From positions 1 through 33,699 of IMG/VR virus record IMGVR_UViG_3300044960_000467: a stretch of DNA of 33,699 nucleotides, one strand, 5' to 3'. The notes beneath the pieces were generated by a model. That model saw nothing but the letters and a program-made list of their open reading frames with translations, had not been told where the DNA came from and did no database searches. This document shows, in pieces, positions 29,034 through 33,699 of this stretch (its first letter is position 1; every line of letters starts with the position of its first letter). The stretch comes from a virus. Both the position numbers and the translations under genes were made by a program.

Positions 29034-30034
29034 CAGAGCTCCTCTGCCTCAAGGTTCGTAGGCTCCGGTAAGTCAGCCCGCTCTGTTAGCCAAGCCCGAA
29101 GCCGCTCCCCGGCGTTGATGCCAGCATCGCTCCCGGCCTCCAGGAGGGCCTCGAGGTAGGCAATGAGCTGCTCGGCCTCGTAGTGGTGAAGGCCCCGAAC
29201 GGACTCGAGGGAGCGCTTCGCAAACCGACTGGCCACCTCTCGGGCTTCCTCGCGGGAAAGCCCCAAGCTTTCGATAAGTGCTTTGAGGGCTTCTACCTGC
29301 TCCCCGGTGATGGAGCGCCCCTTCAAGTCCTCCATGACCTGGGTGGCTTCCTGCTCAGAAAGCTCACTCAGGGAGGCCACCTCCCGCCCTAGAAGCTTCC
29401 CGGCTTCCTGGATGGGGTCCACCCCGAGTCTCCCCGCCAAGGTGGTTATGGCCCGAAGCGAGGCATCGGAGACCGGCTCCCCTTGCTCCTGAGGCAGGCG
29501 AGCCGGGGTGGCTTCGGCAACCACGGTAACCTCGGGGGCGGTGAAGTCGGCCACCTCCTCGGGGGTGTACACTCCCACCGCCACGCCGGGGTAGACCGTG
29601 CGCACACCCTCAGAAACCACGCGAGCGCGGAGCATGGCCCTGGGGTATTTCTCCCAGTTGCCCCCGTTTTTGCCTAGAAGCCCGGCTCGCTTAGCGTCCT
29701 CGAGCGTCCAGGCGATTCGGACCGAGCCCCCCTGCGGGTGGGAGAAGGTGGCCTCCGCCCGCTCGTTTGAGAGGGCGTGCCACTCGACCTTGCCACCCGC
29801 CCGGAGAAAGCGGGCCAGCATCGCATCCGCCCGAAGCGCAGGCCGCCCATTGATGATGTGATACTCCTGGACGGCCCGCATGGGGTGAACCCCCTCGGCC
29901 TGCGAAAGAAGCATGAGGCTCACCGCCTCTTCGACCCGCTTTACGCCGAAGAGCCCGCTGCGGGCCACGTACTGCGCGGCCCGCTCGAGCTCCCCAATCC
30001 CCCATGACGATGTTTTGGCAAGTTCTTCTGCCAT
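29033..30034 (-). CDS. recT: RecT-like single-strand annealing protein
   Basis: 333 residues. The core (SLMLLSQAEGVHPMRAVQEYHIINGRP then ALRADAMLARFLRAGGKVEW, and WTLEDAKRAGL followed by NWEKYPRAMLRARVVSEGVRTVYPG and VGVYTPEEVADF) is characteristic of RecT-family proteins, which anneal complementary single strands in phage recombination. The C-terminal third is a helical extension with two similar segments (SEQEATQVMEDLKGRSITGEQ and LSREEAREVASRFAKRSLES). No RecE or Exo partner is recognised nearby. RusA downstream could resolve its products. Confidence 0.85.
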   Translation of the reverse strand: MAEELAKTSSWGIGELERAAQYVARSGLFGVKRVEEAVSLMLLSQAEGVHPMRAVQEYHIINGRPALRADAMLARFLRAGGKVEWHALSNERAEATFSHPQGGSVRIAWTLEDAKRAGLLGKNGGNWEKYPRAMLRARVVSEGVRTVYPGVAVGVYTPEEVADFTAPEVTVVAEATPARLPQEQGEPVSDASLRAITTLAGRLGVDPIQEAGKLLGREVASLSELSEQEATQVMEDLKGRSITGEQVEALKALIESLGLSREEAREVASRFAKRSLESVRGLHHYEAEQLIAYLEALLEAGSDAGINAGERLRAWLTERADLPEPTNLEAEEL

Positions 30035-30035
30035 C

Positions 30036-30248
30036 TCAGACCTCGCGCTGATTGATTATCTCGAGGGCCCTTATCTCGTTCAGCAAAACTTCCGCAGCTT
30101 CGGCCAGGTTGCGCCCGGCGCTTTCCAGGTCGTAGCCATTACCCGCCTCTTCCTCCTCGCGGGCGTGCCAAGCCGTGATTACGCCGTGGTCAGCCAGTAC
30201 GTTTGCCAGGCGAATCAACGCCATAAGCAGCTCTTTGTTGGCGTTCAT
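30036..30248 (-). CDS. Small helical protein, unknown
   Basis: 70 residues from the ATG at 30248 (ATGA overlap with the upstream zinc-binding protein; GGAGG upstream). Nearly all helical: NANKELLMALIRLANVLADH, EEEEAGNGYDLESAGRNLAE and AAEVLLNEIRALEIINQ. Its acidic centre and small size are typical of early phage regulators or accessory factors. It precedes the recT-like gene by one base, so it may be translated with it. No family recognised. Confidence 0.5.
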   Translation of the reverse strand: MNANKELLMALIRLANVLADHGVITAWHAREEEEAGNGYDLESAGRNLAEAAEVLLNEIRALEIINQREV

Positions 30249-30757
30249 TTCGATGCCTCCACTCCCAAATCGCCAGCTAGAGATTGAAGGGCCTCGAGGG
30301 GAGTGATCCCCCACCCGTAGCCCGCCATCCGCCCTCCGTAAACGGCTGTCGCCTCGTAGCGCACTTTTTGCCAGCAGTACGCTACGTGGACCTCGTAGCC
30401 ACGAGCCATGAGGTCCACAGCGAGTTGGGTAGCCTCTCTGCGAAAAGATGGAACCTCCCCAGTCCCCTCGCACCTGCCGCAGGGGATGTCGTCCCCCCAG
30501 CGGCCATACCCGTTGCAAGAAAGGCAAACGTCGGCCTCAACCCGTGGCCACTGGGCCACGTCGTTCGCCAGGCCCCAGTAAGGCCACTCCTGGCCCCTAG
30601 GGGTTTGATTGGCGTAGTAGCGCTCGGTGTAGAGCGCGAGAGTCAAAGCGTGGTCATGCCGCCCTGCCGCGTGCATGTCTACAAGCCGCCCGACGATGCC
30701 GCCAGGGTTGCGCTCGTGCCAGGCGGCCAGTACCTTCTCGAGAGGGATGCGCTTCAT
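30245..30757 (-). CDS. Zinc-ribbon protein with DnaJ-type CxxCxGxG motifs
   Basis: 170 residues from the ATG at 30757, ATGA overlap with the upstream gene, GAGGAGG upstream. Two cysteine knuckles, CLSCNGYG (Cys78/81) and CGRCEGTG (Cys93/96), form a DnaJ-like zinc ribbon. The C-terminal part (AVDLMARGYEVHVAYCWQKVRY...GWGITPLEALQSLAGDLGV) is a separate small domain. Such knuckles bind nucleic acid or partner proteins. It is in the early operon; specific role unknown. Confidence 0.6.
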   Translation of the reverse strand: MKRIPLEKVLAAWHERNPGGIVGRLVDMHAAGRHDHALTLALYTERYYANQTPRGQEWPYWGLANDVAQWPRVEADVCLSCNGYGRWGDDIPCGRCEGTGEVPSFRREATQLAVDLMARGYEVHVAYCWQKVRYEATAVYGGRMAGYGWGITPLEALQSLAGDLGVEASK

Positions 30758-31062
30758 AACCGCACCTCCTCGAGCCAGCCGTCGCACTCGACGTGGCATT
30801 GAAGCCCCCAAGCCGCGACCCACTCGGGGCCGTAAACCTCGCCGCAGGCCTCGCACCGCCAGCGGCGACCAGCCATAGACAAAGCCCGGCGGAGATAGGC
30901 AACCTCCTGCCGGGCTTCCCAAAGGCGTTCAACTGGGCTCGCAGGGGCCCAGGGGTCCTTCGCCTCGGCGGCTTCTTCACGAAGCCGCTCAAGGCGGGCC
31001 AGGGCAGCCTCGAGGCGAGACTTGAGGTCTACCAAATCCCTTTGTGCTGTGATATGATTCAT
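30754..31062 (-). CDS. Small coiled-coil/zinc-finger protein, first gene after the regulator
   Basis: 102 residues from the ATG at 31062, with AGAGGT upstream. A helical N-terminus (AQRDLVDLKSRLEAALARLERLREE) leads to a putative zinc site (CEACGEVYGPEW ... QCHVECDGW: Cys70, Cys73, Cys89/His90, Cys93). It ends in an ATGA overlap with the next gene. It heads the early replication operon and could act in transcription or DNA binding. No family recognised. Confidence 0.55.
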   Translation of the reverse strand: MNHITAQRDLVDLKSRLEAALARLERLREEAAEAKDPWAPASPVERLWEARQEVAYLRRALSMAGRRWRCEACGEVYGPEWVAAWGLQCHVECDGWLEEVRL

Positions 31063-31063
31063 A

Positions 31064-31099
31064 TGTACCTCTCTTTGTACCTCCGTACTTTTGTACCTC
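31064..31099 (-). repeat. Triple GAGGTACA repeat before the early operon
   Basis: TGTACCTC on the plus strand (GAGGTACA on the minus) occurs at 31064, 31076 and 31092. The last copy before the gene is the ribosome site of the first operon gene. The outer two may be decoy ribosome sites or, given the GTAC palindromes between them, binding sites for a regulator. Confidence 0.5.
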
Positions 31100-31108
31100 C
31101 TCCTACCT

Positions 31109-31132
31109 CCCCCGGCGCTCCTACGCCGGGGG
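31109..31132 (-). terminator. Strong GC hairpin between regulator and early operon
   Basis: CCCCCGGCG and CGCCGGGGG form a perfect 9-bp stem with a six-base loop, directly after the XRE gene stop. No T-run follows on the minus strand, so it may be an attenuator or RNA-processing/stability site rather than a complete intrinsic terminator. It is well placed to lower expression of the operon relative to the regulator. Confidence 0.45.
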
Positions 31133-31138
31133 GGCGTT

Positions 31139-31342
31139 CTATCGTGGCTCCTCCCCAAAGAGGACGGCCACGCTAACGCCGAGAGCTTTAGACAGTTTGG
31201 CAAGCGTGCTGTACCGAGGCAACCTCGTGCCCCGCTCAATGTCCCCCAATCCTGTACGGGACAAGCCCGCAAGATCAGCAAGCTGAACCTGGGTAAGCCC
31301 CCGCTGCCTTCTGACTTGCCGTATGCGCTCGCCAAGCTCCAT
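31139..31342 (-). CDS. XRE-family HTH transcription regulator (Cro/repressor-like)
   Basis: 67 residues, essentially a single Cro/C1-type helix-turn-helix: GERIRQVRRQRGLTQVQLADLAGLSRTGLGDIERGTRLPR, then STLAKLSKALGVSVAVLFGEEPR. There is no C-terminal oligomerisation or autocleavage domain, so it looks like Cro or a minimal repressor. The promoter's -10 box ends six bases before the ATG, implying a leaderless mRNA, common in Deinococcota. Its promoter and the two plus-strand promoters share TGTCAA/TTGACA half-sites, which it may bind. It is co-directional with the early operon and could be its first gene. Confidence 0.85.
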   Translation of the reverse strand: MELGERIRQVRRQRGLTQVQLADLAGLSRTGLGDIERGTRLPRYSTLAKLSKALGVSVAVLFGEEPR

Positions 31343-31348
31343 GCCTTT

Positions 31349-31377
31349 AGCATAGGAGGAATAACGTCAAATGTCAA
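31349..31377 (-). promoter_or_regulatory. Leftward promoter of the regulator/early operon, leaderless
   Basis: Minus strand TTGACA (31377-31372), 17-base spacer, TATGCT (31354-31349), then six bases to the ATG at 31342, so transcription should start at or next to the start codon. No Shine-Dalgarno is present. The -35 box is part of AATGTCAA (31370-31377), preceded by AACGTCAA (31363-31370), two tandem half-operators like those at the plus-strand promoters. Confidence 0.7.
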
Positions 31378-31379
31378 CT

Positions 31380-31413
31380 TAGCTAGGCTAGGGATCAACC
31401 CTATCCCAGCTAG
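31380..31413. promoter_or_regulatory. Imperfect inverted repeat in the divergent control region
   Basis: Between the leftward and rightward promoters, arms GCTAGGCTAGGGAT and ATCCCAGCTAGC flank CAACCCT. The arms pair except for a two-base slip, with an inner TAGGG/CCCTA. It is a candidate operator for a second regulator or a cooperative site, distinct from the TGTCAA half-sites on either side. Confidence 0.35.
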
Positions 31414-31414
31414 C

Positions 31415-31457
31415 AATGTCAACAGCTCTTGACATTTACAAGGGGGCGAGATAGTAT
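31415..31457 (+). promoter_or_regulatory. Rightward promoter with palindromic operator (cassette 1)
   Basis: AATGTCAA (31415-31422), six bases, TTGACATT (31429-31436): an 8-bp perfect inverted repeat. Its right arm contains the -35 TTGACA; after 17 bases comes the -10 TAGTAT (31452-31457). A repressor bound to the palindrome would block polymerase. The same site recurs at cassette 2. Confidence 0.75.
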
Positions 31458-31478
31458 GTGGGTGTAAGGAGGTAGATG

Positions 31479-32090
31479 ATGAAACTTTCAGTTGCGTTGA
31501 AAATCGCTCTTGGGTTCCACGCCATCGCCCGCGCGAGTGGGCATCTGTGGGGGCAGCTCCCCCGCTGGAAGGTAGCCGAGGCCGTTGCGGCCCTCGGCCC
31601 GGACGTTACTGCCGAGGCTATAGCCAAGGTCATTCGCGAAATGGCCGAGCAGCTCCCCTGCGGCCCCGTTGGGGGCATCCTCGGCCCCGAGGCGCGTGAC
31701 AACGAGCTGGTACTGGCTATCGGAGGGCAGCGGCAGTTGATGATTTTTGCCCACTGGCGGGGGTTTATGGCCCGCTACTTCGCGCCCACTGGGGCGCAGC
31801 TGACCTACAAGTCTACCTGGCATGAGGGGGTGGACCTGCGAGAGGCCGATATTGGCGAATGGGAGCAGTTTGGTGGGGAGCCCCGCCCCCGCGACTATGC
31901 CCGCATCGTGTGGGCGCTTGAGGTGGCAGACTGGCTGCAAAGCCCAGTTGTACCTCTCCATGGCGCTGAAGCCTGGGAGGAGTACCACGAGTACCGCCGC
32001 CTTGGGCATCGCTACGGGGCAGGCCACATTTTGGCAGCCCCCGAAGGGGGGGCCGAGGAGCCTGACGAGGAAGAAGAGGCCATGGCATAG
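31479..32090 (+). CDS. Unknown protein of operator cassette 1
   Basis: 203 residues, one of only two phage genes on the plus strand. Of two adjacent ATGs the second (31479) is preferred because AAGGAGGT then has a normal five-base spacing. Residues ~1-75 are helical (KLSVALKIALGFHAIARASG, VTAEAIAKVIREMAEQL), the middle is aromatic-rich (LMIFAHWRGFMARYFAPTGA), and the tail is strongly acidic (GGAEEPDEEEEAMA). No family is recognised. A self-contained operator, promoter and terminator suggest an early or moron-type function such as host takeover, exclusion or an anti-defence role. Confidence 0.65.
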   Translation: MKLSVALKIALGFHAIARASGHLWGQLPRWKVAEAVAALGPDVTAEAIAKVIREMAEQLPCGPVGGILGPEARDNELVLAIGGQRQLMIFAHWRGFMARYFAPTGAQLTYKSTWHEGVDLREADIGEWEQFGGEPRPRDYARIVWALEVADWLQSPVVPLHGAEAWEEYHEYRRLGHRYGAGHILAAPEGGAEEPDEEEEAMA

Positions 32091-32105
32091 TTCATGCCAC
32101 CTTTG

Positions 32106-32139
32106 CCCTCGGGAAACCTCATCCCGAGGGTCTTTCTTG
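32106..32139 (+). terminator. Rho-independent terminator of cassette 1
   Basis: CCCTCGGGA, seven-base loop, TCCCGAGGG, then TCTTTCTTG. It lies 16 bases after the stop codon. The stem is almost the same as that of the cassette 2 terminator. Confidence 0.85.
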
Positions 32140-32234
32140 TAGAAAGGGGGCGTGAGGGTTTTCAACCCCCCGCCGTGAGGCACACACAGACGCAAAACGC
32201 TTGGGTAGCTACTGTCAGACCTACGCATATGGTA

Positions 32235-32277
32235 AATGTCAACCCCCCTTGACATTATAAGGGGAGTGTGATATGTT
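32235..32277 (+). promoter_or_regulatory. Rightward promoter with the same palindromic operator (cassette 2)
   Basis: AATGTCAA (32235-32242), six C residues, TTGACATT (32249-32256). The -35 TTGACA is in the right arm; a 17-base spacer leads to TATGTT (32272-32277). Half-sites and spacing are identical to cassette 1 and only the spacer differs. The 205-base gap upstream otherwise contains the cassette 1 terminator and no gene. Confidence 0.75.
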
Positions 32278-32295
32278 GATGGTGGAGGTAAGATT

Positions 32296-32601
32296 ATGTG
32301 GCCGTCAGAAGCAATGGTAAAAGTAATAGGCAAGACCCGTTATCGCGTCAAGGGCTCTACCCTCCTTGCGCACAACCACTACTGGGACGGGCAGAACCAT
32401 ACACGCCACGGGCGCAACACCTTCTTGTACCGCTCGGCGAAAGGTCACTATTTCGTCGTCTACATGAGCCAGTGGCAGGGGGAGCACAACCGCATCGAGC
32501 CCTTGTCTAAAGAGGAAGCCTACGAGCTCTACGAGCACCTGCGCGTCAAGGAGGTTGAGCCAGAAGAGGCGTTCCCTGGCATACAGATCGAAGAAGCCTA
32601 G
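32296..32601 (+). CDS. Conserved-looking unknown protein of operator cassette 2
   Basis: 101 residues; ATG with GGAGGTA five bases upstream. The central pattern TLLAHNHYWDGQNHTRHGRN followed by TFLYRSAKGHYFVVYMSQWQ, then IEPLSKEEAYELYEHL and EEAFPGIQIEEA resembles a family of short uncharacterised phage and bacterial proteins (YW.G.N..R..RN..LY...KG.YF ... EEAFP). Compact alpha/beta, no signal peptide. It shares operator and terminator type with cassette 1, so both should respond to the same regulator. Function unknown. Confidence 0.7.
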   Translation: MWPSEAMVKVIGKTRYRVKGSTLLAHNHYWDGQNHTRHGRNTFLYRSAKGHYFVVYMSQWQGEHNRIEPLSKEEAYELYEHLRVKEVEPEEAFPGIQIEEA

Positions 32602-32614
32602 CGCCTCAACTTTA

Positions 32615-32650
32615 GCCCTCGGGAACCTTCATCCCGAGGGCTTTTTCGTT
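32615..32650 (+). terminator. Rho-independent terminator of cassette 2
   Basis: GCCCTCGGGA, loop ACCTTCA without its last base, TCCCGAGGGC, then TTTTTCGTT. It lies 13 bases after the stop codon. It is nearly identical in stem to the cassette 1 terminator, pointing to cassette duplication or a common origin. Confidence 0.88.
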
Positions 32651-32654
32651 CTCG

Positions 32655-32685
32655 CCCCCTAGCCCGTGAGCTAGGGGGTTTATAC
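32655..32685. terminator. Convergent terminator hairpin
   Basis: CCCCCTAGC, six-base loop CCGTGA, GCTAGGGGG, then TTTATACTT on the plus strand, overlapping the stop codon of the M23 peptidase gene. It can terminate rightward transcripts and its stem would also face leftward transcription from the lysis genes, separating the convergent units. Confidence 0.65.
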
Positions 32686-33288
32686 TTCCCCCTCCTTGGG
32701 TAGCCTGGCGAAGGGTACATCAGGCTTCTGAAGATTGACTATTAGGGCCTCCCAAACATAGCGATGCTCCAGCCCCGTAGCCGCCAAGATGGGGGCTGGG
32801 TCCAGGTAGTTCTCCAGAATGGCTTTCTTGTTCTTCCCAGGCCAATAAAGGGCAGAGAGGGATACACGCCGAAGCTCGAAATGCAGGTGAGCCAGATACC
32901 GATCTCCGCCTCCCTTCCCCACGCTCCCCAGAGCCTGGCCAGGGCCCACCCTCTGGCCTTTCGCTGCAGCCACAAACCGAAGGTGGGCGTACTGGCTCCA
33001 AAGCCCGTCCAGGTCTACGCCCAGGATGCGCCCGACAGCTCGAGCCACAGCCAGATCGTGCCGCACCAGTACCACGTTGCCCCAAACTCCATCTCGAGCC
33101 ACATCCTCAACTACGCCCCAGGACAGGCAGGCCACAGGGTAGCCGAGGTCTCCGTCCCCCGCAGTGCCCACAAGGTTAAGGTCTACCCCTGGGTGCTCAG
33201 CTCCAAACTGGCGAGGGTAATTTGGATCGAGAAAGCCCGCGTCTATGCGGGCCCACTCTTTCTTCCCGAACGGGTGGTAAAGAAGCAC
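32680..33288 (-). CDS. M23-family metallopeptidase (LytM-like), second lysis enzyme
   Basis: 202 residues from a GTG start with AGAGGTGAACC upstream. Zinc-site motifs of M23 peptidases are present: HPGVDLN (H...D, ~32-38), followed by GYPVACLSWGVVEDV, then SQYAHLRFVAAAKGQRVGPGQALGSVGK and LAHLHFELRR near 129-138 (H.H). These enzymes cut peptide cross-links of peptidoglycan. No signal peptide is seen, so it probably depends on the adjacent XhlA-like protein. Together with the GH19 endolysin it gives the phage two different cell-wall activities. Confidence 0.85.
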   Translation of the reverse strand: MLLYHPFGKKEWARIDAGFLDPNYPRQFGAEHPGVDLNLVGTAGDGDLGYPVACLSWGVVEDVARDGVWGNVVLVRHDLAVARAVGRILGVDLDGLWSQYAHLRFVAAAKGQRVGPGQALGSVGKGGGDRYLAHLHFELRRVSLSALYWPGKNKKAILENYLDPAPILAATGLEHRYVWEALIVNLQKPDVPFARLPKEGEV

Positions 33289-33291
33289 GGT

Positions 33292-33555
33292 TCACCTCTT
33301 GAATAGCTCAAAGCCCGCGGCGACAACGCCGCCCAAAACCAGCCAAATGATAGCTTGCAGGATGTTATTTAGCTGCTTGTGGCTTTCGATCTTGGCCTCG
33401 AGCCGCCCAATAGCCTGATTGATCGCGGCCAACGCGGAGGGCAAGCCCTCGAGGGCCTCCAGGCGGCGGGAATGTTCATCCAGCAGGGCGGCGTAGCGTT
33501 CAGATCGGCGCTCGAGGTCTTCGAGGCGTTGGTAGACTCGCTCTTCGGGATTCAT
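33292..33555 (-). CDS. XhlA-like holin/membrane-anchored coiled-coil protein
   Basis: 87 residues from the ATG at 33555 (GAGGT upstream), ending three bases before the peptidase GTG. The N-terminal ~60 residues are coiled coil (ERVYQRLEDLERRSERYAAL ... AINQAIGRLEAKIESHKQLN), followed by one transmembrane helix (ILQAIIWLVLGGVVAAGFELF) and a basic end KR. This is the architecture of XhlA-type haemolysin/holin accessory proteins paired with lytic enzymes. It forms a two-gene lysis cassette with the peptidase. Confidence 0.7.
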   Translation of the reverse strand: MNPEERVYQRLEDLERRSERYAALLDEHSRRLEALEGLPSALAAINQAIGRLEAKIESHKQLNNILQAIIWLVLGGVVAAGFELFKR

Positions 33556-33583
33556 GTTGTTACCTCGCTTCCAGCAAGGGGGT

Positions 33584-33635
33584 GTGGGGGTCTCAAGGCC
33601 CACCGCCTTTAGGGGTGGGATGTAGAAACCCCCAC
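33584..33635. other. Compound inverted repeat upstream of the second lysis cassette
   Basis: GTGGGGGT (33584-33591) pairs with ACCCCCAC (33628-33635) and encloses a second hairpin, CCCACC (33599-33604) with GGTGGG (33614-33619), with inner CC/GG pairs. It could be a leader structure of the lysis mRNA or a terminator between units. The inner hairpin also resembles those at IS200/IS605 ends, but no transposase is visible beside it. Confidence 0.5.
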
Positions 33636-33648
33636 GTGGCCCGGTTTG

Positions 33649-33680
33649 TGCTAGAATTGCACCTGGAAACTGAAGTTTCC
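33649..33680 (+). promoter_or_regulatory. Weak promoter-like site and palindrome at the window edge
   Basis: TGC-TAGAAT (33649-33657) fits an extended -10 element reading rightward, inside a GTGC...GCAC repeat. Just beyond, GGAAACT-GA-AGTTTCC (33665-33680) is a 7-bp perfect hairpin. No -35 box or downstream gene is visible before the window ends. Confidence 0.25.
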
Positions 33681-33699
33681 GGGGTCCTTGAGAGTACGG

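Noticed and set aside
31488-32333. Minus-strand 281-codon frame opposite the cassette 1 gene
   Set aside because: The plus-strand gene has a consensus promoter, operator, ribosome site and terminator. The antisense frame has none of these and also runs across the cassette 2 promoter.
1-33699. Integrase, attachment site, tRNA or rRNA genes
   Set aside because: None could be supported on either strand, so temperate integration cannot be demonstrated from this window.

Overview
The window is most of a siphovirus-type phage or prophage genome. The host is probably a member of the Deinococcota, most likely a Meiothermus or Thermus relative. The host call is an inference from high GC, very frequent CTCGAG words, strong AGGAGG-type ribosome sites, GTG/TTG starts and an apparently leaderless regulator gene. 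No rRNA, tRNA, integrase or attachment site is visible. Almost every gene lies on the minus strand in tightly overlapping ATGA, GTGA or TAATG junctions, so the genome reads from right to left.

Left edge (1-120): the 3' end of an IS200/IS605-type element with the C-terminus of a TnpB-like protein, abutting the end of a phage tail-fibre gene. Late region (125-20861), in transcription order: small and large terminase, portal, MuF-like minor head protein, a protease/major capsid fusion with a strong internal start, head-tail connectors, tail terminator, tail tube, tail assembly chaperone with a probable +1 frameshift extension, tape measure, tail tip/hub proteins, a GH19 endolysin with two small membrane proteins, and three tail-fibre-type proteins.

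Middle and early region (20854-31342): RusA resolvase, Dam-type adenine methylase, a ParB-like protein, an unassigned 199-residue protein, an SF1 (UvrD-like) helicase, two primase- or initiator-like proteins, a RecT-like annealing protein, zinc-binding small proteins and an XRE-type regulator. Two leaders in this region are built of 5-base G-rich units. One replication gene carries nine copies of a 9-bp iteron inside its coding sequence.

Right region (31343-33699): a divergent control region, then two plus-strand single-gene cassettes. Each has the same palindromic operator over its -35 box and its own near-identical terminator. After these come a second minus-strand lysis cassette (XhlA-like holin and M23 peptidase) and a compound inverted repeat at the window edge.

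The main candidates for something undescribed are: a two-copy structured RNA element that places the Shine-Dalgarno of the capsid-fusion and endolysin genes inside a hairpin; an origin-like iteron array that codes for different peptides in its two orientations; the twin operator-promoter-gene-terminator cassettes; and the GGNNN-periodic leaders.
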